64,000 bases of DNA from Selaginella moellendorffii (GCF_000143415.4 NW_003314261.1:971325-1035324), one strand, 5' to 3'; shown: positions 32,291 through 44,934, numbered from the stretch's first letter. Numbers and translations: made by a program. Notes: generated from the sequence alone by a model not told the origin.

Positions 32291-32494
32291 TCGCAGCCGT
32301 CGGTAGACTTAAAGAATCTGACGTCTCAAGGTCAATGCGATTGCTTTGTGGTTCATGTTATTCTTTTGTATTTTTAAAAGTATTTCAATAGAAATACCAA
32401 AAAAAATTCATTATGAAAAAAATTACATATCCCAAAGAAAAAAATTAAAAAATGTGAATTAAATGTCAAAACAATTCTTCAACTTATCAAATAT
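32291..32494. other. AT-rich spacer, possible promoter of the PPR gene
   Basis: No gene. It includes the first bases upstream of the PPR start and runs up to the gypsy LTR. Confidence 0.5.
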
Positions 32495-32735
32495 TGTGAG
32501 TGCTTGGAATATAGAAAGGGAATACAGAAAATGTGCACATTGATTAACCCAAAAACCCTAGCTTGTGCTTGGAATATAGAAAGGGAATACAAAAAACATG
32601 CACATTGATTAACCCAAAAACTCTAACTTATATATAGGAGTAAGTGGTCCAGATTGAAACTAATCCGACAGCTATCAAAATCCCATTATGCTAATATTAA
32701 TATACAACATTATAGCCATACACTTGACCCTCACA
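32495..32735 (-). repeat. 3' LTR of gypsy B with internal 66-bp duplication
   Basis: 241 bp. A 66-bp segment starting GTGCTTGGAATATAG is repeated in tandem at the left. Without the extra copy the LTR would be 175 bp, the exact length of its partner. Confidence 0.8.
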
Positions 32736-35700
32736 TCATTCCCTCCTCTTGAAATAATGAAAGACCATCAAAGTTCTCTTGTAGATGGACCAAGATTTGG
32801 AGGAACATCAAAAGGAGGTATTGGCAAATCTGTTGGTGGTATTAATTGCTTTTGATCCCTTTGTATGAAGCATTTCAACCACTGCACATGCACAATTTCT
32901 AGAGGATCGGTTTGCTGCATATCATGCCGAACCTCATAAACTTGTGGTCCCACTTGTTGCAACACCTGATACGGTCGTTTCCACTAAGCAAGGAGCCCCT
33001 TAAATAAACCACGTACCGTAAGATGGGGAAAATGCATTAACACCAAGTCATCCATTTTGTACTTTGCAAGTGGATAATGATGGGAGTTGTAGTGCCGTTG
33101 TTGTCCCACTTGTACACAGCCTAAGTGTTTGGCAAACTCTGCTCGGACAAGTGGAAGAATACTTGTCAAATATTAATCCCACGACTTAGCATCAGCAACT
33201 TGTGGCAATTGCAAAGGTAAACCCAGCTCCATTAGTAATATTGAATCATGACTATATAGGAGTTTATATGGTGAAACACCAACATAACTCTACACCCCTA
33301 TGACATATGCATACTGAAGAGACGGCAAATAATGGCCCAATCTGAATGCTGAAAGTTCACATACTTCGCGATCATCTCTTTGAACATCCGAACGAGCCAT
33401 TCCACTAGACCATCTGATTGTGAATGATAAGCACTCATGAAAGTGTGGCATATCCCCAACTGAGATGTCAAAACATGAAATGCCTCAGCCATAAATGCAG
33501 GACTATTATCCGAAAGAATCCGCTTTAGACAAGAATGCTGGAACACTACTCAATTGAGGAGGAAATATCCAACAGTAGTTGCAAAGGTGCTAGCAAGAGC
33601 ACCAACTTCCACCCAATGAGTCAAGTAGTCATAAGCAATAATAACATACTCATTGCTAGTAGTCGACTATGGAAAAGGTCCCATAAGATCAAATGCCACC
33701 AACTCAAACGGATGGGAAATTGCAATTGACTCCAACAGTCTTTCTATAGCATGAGGGGGGGGTATTACGAGCTTGGCACCAAACGTAGCTACGCACATAT
33801 TGAATAATATCACATTGCATCTCCGGCCAATAGAAAGACCTGCTCAGCTTCTCCGTCATATGATGATGTCCCATATGCCCACATAGAATAGGAGAATCAT
33901 GGTAGGCATTGAGAAACCGCGGAATAAAGATAGATGGCACCACCACCCGTAAATGATCATTAGGATCCATCCCCACAAAATAAAAAAGGCCGTCTTCAAG
34001 GCAATATTGAGAATGTAAATATCAGAAAGACAAGTCATCAGCAAGTGATGCAGGATTCTCAAACCCATCTCGAAGCCTTTGAATCCACGGCTCAATTTTT
34101 TGAGCCTCACAAACCTCATCAAGAAAAGGTAGACCTTGCTCTGTGCCTTGTGGACACTAAACATCAAGTACAACAATCGCCGACAACACAGAATCCTCGT
34201 TTAGAAAATCCACAGATGCTGGAATAATAGGCTTGTCAAAAATATGAGAAGAGAGTGGAGAAGGAAGAGGAGCTCGAGAAAGGGCATCAACATCAGCCAA
34301 AGAACTCCCTGGGTGATGAACAACATCAAAATCATATATCTGAAGCTTTAAAGCCCAAGCAGTATGACCAACAAGGTTCTTTCATTTCAATAGTGAAGTA
34401 ACAGCAACATGGTCACCTTCAAGTAACATCCGAGAACCATGTAAATATGCATAAAGTTTCTTGAAACCCCAGACTGGTGCTAAACACTTCTTCTCTGTTG
34501 TGGAGTAATTCAACTTTGCTAGTTGTCATGTACAGCTTATATACGCAATGGAAGGGCACTGACCAGACACACTCGGACTCTCTTGCATCAACACACCTCC
34601 AAGACTAATATCTGAAGCATCCACATGCAAAATAAAAAGTTAAGTGTAGTCAGGATATGCCAAAACTAGAGGAGTCGTCAATAGCTCTTTGAGATCCATG
34701 AACGCCCGCTCACAATCCGGAGACCAAATAAAAGATGATGTTGATGATTTCAACAACGCTCGTAACGGTGCAGTGCGATCAGAAAAATGATCCACAAAAT
34801 GACTAAGATACTGCACCTTGCCCAAAAAGCGTTGCACATCATTCACACACTTCAAAGTAGGGAACTTTAGAACAACCACAAGTTTATCAGGATCAACTTG
34901 CAAACTCTCACGAGAAATACAGTACCCAAGATAAGTTGTGTCCTTGGACCCAAATACACACTTCGACTGCTTCAATTTTAAACCAACGTATTGTAGCTGA
35001 TCCAAAACTTTACAAACATCACAAACGTGCTCCTCCTATGTCCCCTCCAAGTGGATCAAGACATAATCAATGAAGTCAACAGTCACCTCTAGCATATCGC
35101 AAAGAACCTCGTCCATCATCCTCTGAAAAGTTGTTGTTTCATTGTTCAAACCAAACGGCATCACCAAGAACTCGTACAAACCAAATGGTTTATGAAAAGC
35201 AGTCTTAGAAATATCTTCTTCGGCCATTGGTACTTGGCAGTACCCAAAAACAAGATTTAACTTGGTGAACCAATGACTTCACACCAAACGATCCAAGAGA
35301 TCAGTAGTGTGAGGAAGAGGGTACACATCCGAGATCGTCAGTTTGTTTAACGGACAATAGTTAATGTAGAAACAAATACTTTCATTAGACTTCATCACAA
35401 GATGAGGTTCACATGCCCAACGACTCCATGACTTTTGAATAACACCCTTCTCCAACATCTCCTTGACGTTTGCACGTAAAATTTTGATTTTCTTGGGTGA
35501 CTGACGACGAACAGGAACTTTGATTGGATGAGCATCCCCAGTTGGAATTGGATGATGTGTATCAATCTTGGCCCCAGACAATAGGTCAAATTCAAAGATA
35601 TCAGAATACTCCTTCATGAGTTAGTCAACCGCTGCAACACAAAGATTGTCGGAGGGATTAGAAAAGGGAAGAGCAGAACAAAATAGAAATATGGGGGAAC

Positions 35701-37377
35701 AAAAGTAATAGAAGCAGAGGTAGAAGTAGAGGGAGGAAGAAGTACGAAAGTGAGAGAAATGGATGAAACATAAGGAAGTATGAGACAAAGGAAAGAAACT
35801 TTAAAGTCACATTTGGCATGATTGTGATACAACTAATCCATACCAAAGATGAGGTAAAAAACTTGACTCGGTACTACTCGCAATAGCTACAACCCAAGCT
35901 CAAGATTGCCCACACACACAACTAGGTTCGCCTCATCCCGTGCACATGCATGTGTGTGATTGTTGCCATAAAGAATGAAAACTAGTTCCACCACATGACG
36001 CAAGTGTAGACGGCAATGTGTGGCAACAGGTCGAGCAATAGAAGATAAACTCAAACCTGTATCAACCAACACGGAGAGAATAATAGGGGACCTCTTGTTA
36101 TAAAAACGAGCTTGGAAAGTAAACACTGGATGAATCGGTGCCAAGTGAACCCCTTAATGATACTTCTAAAAGAAAGATAGAAGGGTCATTGACTTATTCG
36201 CATAAGGTCCCTCCATTACTCACGCGACTCCTTATTTTCTGGATGCATTTCGGTGTCCAGACCTTCCACTACAGCAACACCAACAAGACATTGTTGATGC
36301 CAAGGTCTCCACCTAGGAAATGGAGGTCGCTAATTTGGAAAACATTGACAACGCCGATAAATATGACCAACTTTATTACACGCCCAGCAGTGAATATCAC
36401 GGCCATGACCACGTCCTCACCCTTGTCCTTGGCATCGAGCAACAACAGCATTAACCTCTATTGGAACAAGACCATCACCCATAGAAAATGGAGTTGAAGG
36501 ATGTGCAGCGAGAAGTGGAAGAAGCGACGTCTCATAACATTGTGCCAAATGAAGAGCATCATCAAGGGTGGCGGGAGCAAGTGCATGCACAAATCCGACA
36601 AGATCTTGATAAAGTGTTGGCTACAACATTCTTAGGTTGATTTGTTCCGATATATTTGGCTCCATATGAAGCAAAAGACTGCAGAAATGAACGCCAAATT
36701 GCATCACCAACTCAGATGGCCCTTAGCAAAAATGATGCAATTGTTGAAAGGCATCATCACAATCATCGGCATGTCCGAATGTGCGTTTGAAGACGTCCGG
36801 GAGAACACTCCAATCCCCATGAGTGGCTGCACTCAAACAATTGTACCACTACAATGCCGTCCCTTGGAGACACGTGAGAAACTCATGCAAATATCGAGCA
36901 TCATCCTAAGAATGATATGTGGCAATCACCATGAAGTGATCGAATCAATGGTACATATCATCCCCAAGATTCCTGCAAAAGAACTCCGGCCGAACGTGAA
37001 GATTGGCACCAAGAGCAAAAGGAGTTGTACCACATGCTGTGAACGCCACCATCAACTGAGTTTGGTTGTTCAATTGCAAGCACATAGCATTAAGCAATTA
37101 TACCAACTACTACTCCAGAGTCAAAGGAGGAGATTGTTGATTTGCCATGAAGATGAATGAAATGGAAAGAGCAAAAGAAAATAAATGACAAAAAGCTAGA
37201 AGGAAATGGAGATCTAGACAATGCAAAAAAGCTAAATCTAAACCAAAATCCTGAAAGGAAAGAATAAATAAAAAGAAATGGAAAAAGTTAGATCTAGATG
37301 ATATAAAAGCTAAATCTAAACCAAAATCCCAAATCTAAGCACTCAGAGAAATCAAAGGTACCCCTCACTTCCACCAA

Positions 37378-37552
37378 TGTGAGTGCTTAGAATATGGAAA
37401 GTGAATACAGAAAATATGCATATTGATTAGCCCAAAAACCCTATCTTATATACAAGAGTAAGTGGTCTAGATGAAATCAATCCGATGGCTACCAAAATCC
37501 CACTATGCTAATATTAGTATACAGCATTGTAGCCATACACTTGGCCCTCACA
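37378..37552 (-). repeat. 5' LTR of gypsy B
   Basis: 175 bp, TGTGAGTGCTT to GGCCCTCACA on the plus strand. It is similar throughout to the left LTR, with scattered transitions. Confidence 0.8.
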
Positions 37553-37959
37553 GTACAAAAATAAAATTAGATTAAGTACAAAAGTATATCTCTATATACT
37601 TATTTATATAGTGTATATAGTTACCAAATGTTAAATTGAAATGAAAAATATTATAAAAATAATAAATAAATAAATAAATAAATATTACCTTTCTGATATT
37701 TACTTTGTTATATTTTATTATTTGAAAAATTTCATTTTGTATAACACAAATGCCTTCTATTGGTCATCATGGTTGCAAAAGCAAAAATGAAAAAATATAA
37801 AAAAAACACAAAACAAACAATACTTATATAGCTATGACAACTTTAAGTCACACACTTAAAAATAATAGTCATGTGCTAATTTGTTTTAGCATTTTTTACT
37901 CTTGCACAAGTACATATATAAATGTTTACAAAAATCAAATTAAAAAGTTATTATTAAAT
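37553..37959. other. AT-rich spacer between two head-to-head gypsy elements
   Basis: No gene; includes an (AAAT)n run near 37660. Confidence 0.6.
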
Positions 37960-37960
37960 G

Positions 37961-38010
<50 letters not shown>

Positions 38011-38144
38011 CACACACATACTCTTTTTCTTAGTATATTTAAATAAGTATATCCTTTCACTTTCTACTCATTTAAAAGCAAAGAACAATAAAAATATAAT
38101 TATAGAAATTGTTAAAAAAGTGTGTGTGTGTGTGCGTGCGTGTA

Positions 38145-38179
<35 letters not shown>

Positions 38180-38185
38180 CTATGT
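37960..38185. repeat. Palindromic microsatellite: (TA)n(CA)n ... (TG)n(TA)n
   Basis: About 38 bp of TA repeats followed by a CA run (37.96-38.02 kb) face a GT run followed by TA repeats (38.12-38.18 kb) across about 95 bp. The arms are complementary, so the region can fold into a long hairpin or cruciform. Confidence 0.8.
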
Positions 38186-40345
38186 ATATGAGGTCCAAGT
38201 GTATAACTATAATGCTATATAAAAATATTTATGTAGTGGGATTTTAGTAGCCATTGGAGTGGTTTTAATCTAGACCACTCACTCTTGTATATAAATTAGG
38301 GTTTTTTAGTTAGCACATTTCTATATGTCATTTCTGTATTTTATACATTCATATTTATGGAGGTGAAAGGCATCTTTTATTGTCCCTAATGAGTGCTTAG
38401 ATTTGGGTTTTTGATTTAGATATAGCTTTTGTATTGTCTAAATCTCACTTTCCTTGTAACTTTCTCATTTTTTATTTTTTTTATTTTTATTCATCTTTAT
38501 GGCAAAACAATAGTCTCTTCCTATTTTGACTCTAGAGTAGTAATTAGTGCAATTGCTCGATGCTATGCAGTTGCAATTAAACAATCAGACTTAGTTGATG
38601 ACAACATTCATGATATATGGTACAGTTCCTCCTATTTTTGTTGTAAATCTTCATATTTGGCTAAGAGTTCTTCCATGAGAATCCTAAGGATCATGTGTAT
38701 TATTGATTTGATCACTTTATAGTGATTGCCACCTATCATTCTTGGAATGATGTTTGGCATTTATATAAATTTCTCACGTGTTTCCGAGAAACAGTATTGC
38801 AATGGTAAAATAGTCTGTCCAAGAGAAAAGTATCATTAAGGGTGACTAAAGTAAGTGCATACACAAGTCTCATAAAATTTTGATGAAGTGTTGGTTATAA
38901 CATTTGCAATTTGATCTGCTCTAACATATTTGGCTCCACATGAAGCAAGAAATTTCAAAAGTAAATGCTAAATTACATTATTGATTTAGACAACCTTTGA
39001 CGAATTGATGAAATTATTAGAAGGTATCATCACAATTGTTAGTATGTCTAAATATGTGCTTGAAGACGTCTAGGAGAATGCTTTAATTTGTATAAGTGGC
39101 TGCAGTTAATGTTATGGGATAACACTTTTTCCATTTCTTATTGCACATCCTTTAACTTCATTTCCTATGGGAGATGGTCTTGTTTTGAATGTTGATGCTA
39201 TTGCTGCTCAAGTTTAAAGACAAGGGTGAAGACGTGGTCATGTCTGTGATGTCCACTGTTAAACATGTGATGAAGTTAGTCATACATATTGATGTTGTCA
39301 ATGTTTTCTAGATTGGTATCCTCCATTTCTGGGTGGAAGCCTTAGCGTCAACAATATCCTATTGCTGTTGTGGAAGTTTTGGACACCTAAATTCTTCTAG
39401 GAAATAAAGATTCATGTGAATAGTGAAGTCAATTTTATGCGAATAAGTCAATGACCCCTCCATCCTTCTTTTACTAGTACCATCAAGGGTTCACTTAGCA
39501 CTAATTCATCTAGTGTTTACTTTCCAAACTCATTTTTATAACAAGAAATCTCATGTTATTCTCTTCATGTTGGTTGATACAAGCTCAAGTTTATCTTCTA
39601 TTGTTTAGCCTATTGCCATATATTGTCAACTACAATTGTGTTGTGTGGCAAAGCCACCATTTTTATGGCAACAGTTATACATATGCATATGTATGGGATA
39701 AGACAAACTTAATTGTGTATATTAGAGATCTCAAACTTCAAATATTGTAGGTGGTGCCAAGTCAAGTTTTGGACTTCATCCTTAATATAAATTGGTTGTA
39801 ATGCAATTATGCCAAGTGTGATTTTAAAGTTTCTCCCCCTTATTTTATACTTCTTCATATTTCTTTCATTCCTCTTATGTTTATTCTTTTTCATCCCTTT
39901 ATTTCTATTTTTTACTTCCATCATTTTTGTCTCCCCATTACTTTCTACTGTGTCCCTATCTTGTTCCTTTATTCTTTTACCAAATTTCTCTAACGATCTT
40001 TGTGTCACAATAGTGGATCAACTCAAGGAGTATATTGATCTTTTTAGTTTTGACATGTCGTCTAGAGCCAAGATTACAATATGTCATTTTATTTCAACTG
40101 GGGATGTTTGTTCAATCAAAGTTTCTATTTGGCATTAGTCACTAAAAGAGATTAAGATTTTATGCATGAACATTAAGAAAATGTTAGAAAATGGTGTTAT
40201 CTAAAAATCTTAAAGTTCTTGGGCATGTGAACCTCATTTTATAATGAAACTTAATAAGAGTCTTCACTTTTCCATTGACTATTATTTATTAAACAAAGTG
40301 ACTATCCTAGAAGTGTACCCTCTTTCTCACATAGCTAATAAAATA
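38186..40345 (+). mobile_element. Ty3/gypsy element C, related to B, opposite orientation, truncated
   Basis: It starts with a degraded LTR (about 38186-38355; TGAGGTCCAAGTGTATAAC). Pieces of gag (39.13-39.4 kb), protease (39.48-39.62 kb) and the start of reverse transcriptase (40.02-40.34 kb; SSRAKITICHFISTGD, LLNKVTILEVYPL) run on the plus strand, parallel to the minus-strand reading of B. It breaks off at about 40345. A 300-bp piece (about 38815-39110) has the opposite orientation relative to B. Highly AT-mutated and not functional. Confidence 0.75.
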
Positions 40346-40414
40346 TAGGCCTAGTTTTTAATAAATTTCTATATAAATTAACATATTACTTTTTGGTTTG
40401 CTTAAGCAAACCTG

Positions 40415-40690
40415 GAGGGTAGAGGATATACTTAGAGTATACTTGGATATTTTAGGATATTTTACCATCTAATGGTTGTTATTCATTTAGATTAATCTTG
40501 TATTTATAATTTATAAAATTGATTAAACAATTTCTAGTGTATTCTTTTTTATTCTACCATCTATATGCAATAAGATTAATCTTGTGTATATAAATTATAA
40601 ACATATTTATAATTATAAATTTTTATTTGATCAATTTAATTAATAAGTAGGAATAACACTACTATTAAGCAAACCAAGCATTGCTACATG
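40415..40690 (+). repeat. AT-rich dispersed repeat, copy 2
   Basis: A direct copy of 21330-21690 (about 270 bp), starting directly after the truncated gypsy C. Confidence 0.6.
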
Positions 40691-41950
40691 CAACATGTAG
40701 CAAATTTTTTAAAATTTAAGTGCTTTAAAGTTTTATAAATTAAATTTTATTTTATAATAATTACAATTTATTTATTTATATAAATAGTCTATGAGTGCAA
40801 ATTAAGTATTATATATGTATATTTGTAGAAGTCCAACTCAGAATTTCAAGAACTCTTGAGAAGTTGCACTGACTGACCAATTGAACAAGCTTATGTATCT
40901 ATCCACATCCTCAAAGAAGATACATCCACTCCAATTCTTGAGGCACACCACCTCCTCTTCTCTTTTGCCAGTTGAGTCGACAATGGTGATACTTGCTGTG
41001 TGCTCGCTTGAACAAAGTTGACGGACATAAAAACGAGCGAGTCATGAACAGGAACCACAATGTGCTCCTGTTCCTTGGGCCTGTCCATGCAGAAGTTGAT
41101 GATGAAAACCTGTGCTGAATGCTAATCATGGTAAAGAAGCGCCCTCGTCATGTGCTCGCTTATTTGTGCCATAGTACCGTTTGCAACAATCTCCACTGCA
41201 AACTTGGAGAAGTTGGTACCGTCGTGAATAAGAGAGTCACAGCGCATCCCAGACCGCCTCTGATCTGGCACAATCTCCTCCTTGACTTCAGGTAGAACTG
41301 TCGCTGGAATGCAAGGATAAGCGTGCTTCAATATGGCCTTCATGCTGCATAGAAAGAGGAACTGGTGCATGTATTCGGAGCACTCGGGCCTGCACATAAC
41401 TTCTCCGTCCAGGTTCTTGATGGCCTGAAGAAGCAGCCAGACGCGGTCCAGTCAAGTAGCACAAGGAGGTGCATCCACGTCGTCGCAGAGGGTAGTGCAC
41501 CTCCGGAGCATAGCAGTCCGAAGCAGTGGCGTTGAAATGCATACATAATATGTTTCTGCCCCACTTTCCTCATCGTCACTGTCCCAATCTGTAACTGCGA
41601 GCACCCCGTGTGCAATAAAATCGCGGAGTTGCACCAGCGTCTCGGGTCCGCAATATAGACCTGGAATCTCCAGGTACCGAATCAGCAGCTTGCACGCCTT
41701 GATATCTTGCTCCTGTTTCCGTATAAAGCCGAGAATCCTATTGTATGTAGCCTGTCCGTATGTAAGCTCCCAGGTGATACGACTCTGCTCGCCGGAGCCA
41801 GCGCCTGAACGTCCAGAGCTCCTCCTGAACAAGGTAAGCTAGGCAAGTGCCTGTGAGGCCCTTGTGACCGCCAGTCCACTGCATTATCGACGCTGCAATG
41901 CTGTCCACCTCGATGGCCACACTTGGATGATCCGCTGCTGCCTGTTGTAA

Positions 41951-42236
41951 TGCTTTATTTCGTTAAAGTGGGACTTTTCATTATCCCACTTATGGTGTGT
42001 GGCCACATGCCATTTTTATAATAACAATAAAAAATTGAAGTTTTAATTTTATAATTTATAAATTAAAAACTTTTCATATGATTTTGTGTTATAATATTGT
42101 GAAATATAAAAAAATAAATTAAAAAACTGATAGAAATATTAATAAATATTAATTAAGTACTAGGAAATGGCATGTGGACACATGCTAATTAATGTCCCAC
42201 TTTACTGAATAAGTCCCACTTTAACGAAATAAAGCA
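41951..42236. mobile_element. MITE with perfect 26-bp inverted ends and 6-bp target duplication
   Basis: It starts TGCTTTATTTCGTTAAAG and ends with the exact reverse complement, 26 of 26 bases (41951-41976 and 42211-42236). Identical TTGTAA copies at 41945-41950 and 42237-42242 are the target duplication. Just inside each end lies a 22-nt palindrome (41992-42013 and 42167-42188). The interior is AT-rich and non-coding. Removing the element and one TTGTAA restores the ATPase reading frame. Confidence 0.9.
41992..42188. repeat. Two 22-nt palindromes inside the MITE
   Basis: Copies at 41992-42013 and 42167-42188 have the same arms as those in the 1-11 kb segment. They are the only copies outside that segment in this window. 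Confidence 0.8.
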
Positions 42237-43007
42237 TTGTAACAGTTCCCTCACGTGTTCCAGAGTGAACCTTGAGGATGCCAGGACATGGTCGTGCGGA
42301 AAGGGAGACAGATGACTTGAAGTAGAACTTGGCATATGCGTGCGCTCAGTCCTTGCTGCATGATTGTTGTATTGTGCTTCAAGAAGATCCTTTACAGTCT
42401 CCACCCCAACAAGCAGGAAGCCGTGCAAGTTGTACGCATCCTTGTCGCTCTTGATGCTTCTGATGGTGGCAAAGAACTCGTGCACGATGTCCGACGGTAT
42501 GTTCAGCAGAGAATCTGCCTCGTCGAGGATGACAGTCACCAGTGTTTGCAGCTTGCTCCTTACGAAGAGCGACTTGAAGACGAGAGGTGTATAGCATGGT
42601 AGCTGCTGCTTGGGGAAGAGAGTGGGACACTTCAAGGTGAGGGTGTCACAGATATAGCCCCAAAAGTCATGGCTGCTCCAACTCATCCTCGCACCCTCCA
42701 GTCCATCCAGGTAGATCAAAGTTGCTTCGGACTGTAACGTGAGCTTCCTCCGAGCTGCCAGCACCATTGTCGACTTTCCACTCTGTCGAGGGCCACACAG
42801 CACGCAGTACTTGCCCTGCGCCAGGTCAGATACCAGGTCGACCATGTCGGGGGTGATATAGTAATTCGACACTGGATCGACTGCAAGCCCAGCTGCAAAT
42901 CGTCGCTTTGGACGTGACTCATTTCCAGCCTGAACCGTGTAATCGAGAGGTGGAGCGAGCTTGAAGTCTCTCGCCAGAATGATTTCCCCTGCCCTGGATT
43001 CCAGCAT

Positions 43008-44230
43008 CAGTATATCACAACTCGTTTCGATCTCCCTCGAGATCCTCCACGCCCACCTCTTTTGTGTGCACGCTTCAATTGAATTTAACTTAACCTAAAT
43101 CTTGTAATTACTAATAACAATTATTGAGCTATGTTTTTATATTTATGCGTATTATACATTTATAGTTTTTTATGTTTGACTTTTTTATTTTTTATTATAT
43201 TTTGATTGTGTTCTATATCTCTCATCTGAGGATTTTTTTAATGTTTGTATCACAGTTGAAGCTGTATAAGCACAATACTGAATTTTAGTTCCTAGTTGAA
43301 TAAATTTATCATAATGCTAATATTGCAGATTAAAAGCATTTTGTTGTATGTATTGTTCTTGCTGCTGCTGGTTGTATAGAAATTGTGTTCTTGATAATGT
43401 ATAATTATTAATTTTTTATTTGTATTCACTTAAAACATGGCTCGAATTATGGAATTTTGTGAACATAATTGTTTTCCTACTATATCAATTTCAAATTTTA
43501 TCCATAATATTTCTTTATTTTGAGATATATATTTCATACTAAGCCATCTTGTGTTTTTATATTTAAAGTATCTCAATTTTTATTTCTTTTTTTATTATTA
43601 AGCTTCCTGGAACATTTTGTATTACTTGATCATTATGTTTCTTTACTTGTTTATTTGTATAAAGTACAATTTGTTGTTATTTTTTATTAATTATCTCTAT
43701 ATTTTCTTCATTTTGCTCAGATGTTCTTATTCTATTTAGTTATCATCCTTTTGTCTCATTATTTCTGTAAGTTCGTCCTTCCATGGATGTATAACTAGTA
43801 AATGAGTAATAATAACTCATATTGTTTATTAGGAGAAAACTTCACTGTGACAGGCTCCATAATAGAAAAAGTGTTATAAAGCTTGAAGTGGGTTTTCTAT
43901 CATATTAGTCATGTTTGTAATTGCTATTGACATTTTTGGTATGGACAAAGAAAATAAAAAAGCATAAAATTAGCATTAACCATCATTAAAGATGACCTTT
44001 TTATTGATTTTTATCCCAGGTATAAACCATTTTTTATATCTTATCCACCAACACCACCATTTCTGTTAAATTGACCATACAATATCCATCATTAACAAGG
44101 TTGAGAAACCATGCAACTACAAGCACACACACACACACACACTTCCAGAAACTTCGAAAGCATGTGTTTAATTTAATAGATCCTTTTTTGTCATATCAAC
44201 TTGAGACTACTGGATCCTTAAGCTCTACAA
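43008..44230. other. AT-rich, no recognisable gene
   Basis: No coding frame of note. A (CA)n tract lies near 44125-44145. Confidence 0.6.
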
Positions 44231-44701
44231 ATGGCTAAGATTGCTTTTGCTTTGCAAATATTCCACTGGTCAGAGATTAGGTCCTCCACCAAGAGGTTGG
44301 CCCGCATCACGTCATGGGAAGAGACGCTCGACAAGATCCAAGCTTGGCAGTCCAACGCTCTCCATCACGTAAGTTTCAATGTTGTTTTCTCATAGTTCTC
44401 TCTTTTAAGTTTTACTTTGTCTCACTCGTTAGGGGGAGGATTGCTGTTCTACCCGATCGGATGCTGGATCATTGAAGCTCTAAAGCTGTAGACCAAGAGC
44501 ATATGTGCCAAATACCAAGAGTCATGCCTGGCTCACAGGTTCGTCTTTGAGATCTTCACTTGCTAGAATATCTAGGTGCTGCCAAGACGATCTTTTCAGA
44601 ACAGTTACATTGGACGCACGACTCATCGCCCTCGGAAGTTAGGGCTCAAGAGTTGGAGGGGAAGACCCAAAGTTTTTGGAGAGGAAAATCCTTTCGTCCA
44701 A
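44231..44701 (+). pseudogene. Unknown gene, 5' part, split by gypsy A
   Basis: Exon 1 (44231-44368) encodes MAKIAFALQIFHWSEIRSS... through 46 codons. The GT-AG intron of 64 nt ends at 44432. Exon 2 continues in phase (GGGLLFYPIGCWIIEALKL) and then meets an in-frame TAG, after which TKSICAKYQESCLAHR continues. I recognise no family. The LTR begins at 44702. The frame starting near DPKFLERKILSSKL before the LTR reads on into KLEAFSVFSSKG beyond the element, so the gene probably continues at 49486. Confidence 0.4.
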
Positions 44702-44934
44702 TGTTATGATCCGGCGCAAAAAGACAAAGATCTAGCTGCCCTAGACTATGCTATGCCACCTCTTGAGGTTCCTCACCACCCAACCACCCCCGAGCTACTT
44801 CAAAAGCTCCATTGTGCCGCCGCTCCACTGTAAGCCTTAGGGTAGGTTTTGTCCCTTACCCTAACATGCCTTAATATACCCTTGAGCCTCCCTTTGACCG
44901 ACATTGACCACGTAGTCAAAGCTGGTGCCTAACA
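44702..44934 (-). repeat. 3' LTR of gypsy A
   Basis: 233 bp. On the minus strand it starts TGTTAGGCACC and ends GGATCATAACA, a TG...CA LTR with short inverted ends TGTTA/TAACA. Confidence 0.85.

Larger units (their letters stand above)
32495..37552 (-). mobile_element. Ty3/gypsy LTR retrotransposon B, decayed
   Basis: It is bounded by LTRs starting TGTGAG and ending CTCACA on the plus strand. Coding runs on the minus strand: gag with a CWACNKVGHIYRRC zinc knuckle (near 36400), aspartic protease (SVLVDTGLSLSSIA, near 36060), reverse transcriptase (KVPVRRQSPKK near 35510; LYEFLVMPFGLNNET near 35160; FIDYVLIHLEG, a degraded DD box, near 35050), RNase H (35.0-34.3 kb), integrase zinc region (ILCGHMGHHHM, near 33880) and integrase core (33.3-33.55 kb). 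The polypurine tract AAGAGGAGGGAATGA lies next to the left LTR, which is therefore the 3' LTR. Many stops and frameshifts interrupt it. I found no target duplication. Confidence 0.85.
40900..43007 (-). pseudogene. P-loop ATPase with nuclease-like C-terminus (AAA-ATPase-like/Crinkler type), broken by a MITE
   Basis: From ATG at 43007 the frame gives a 255-residue ATPase part: YITPDMVDLVSDLAQGKYC, Walker A GPRQSGKST (near 42775), IYLDGLEGARMSW, and a Walker B-like VILDEADSLL (near 42510). At 42243 it meets a 286-bp MITE. Beyond the MITE the same frame resumes in register (QAAADHPSVAIEVDSIAAS). A frameshift follows near 41800, and further pieces (RILGFIRKQEQDIKAC; VWLLLQAIKNLDGEVM; ALLYHD, in-frame TAG at 41122-41124, then VFIINFCMDRP) continue downstream. 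I recall this arrangement from fungal and oomycete AAA-ATPase-like/Crinkler-related proteins, where the C-terminal part is a PD-(D/E)XK-like nuclease. The family assignment is moderate. The gene is almost certainly inactive. Confidence 0.55.
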
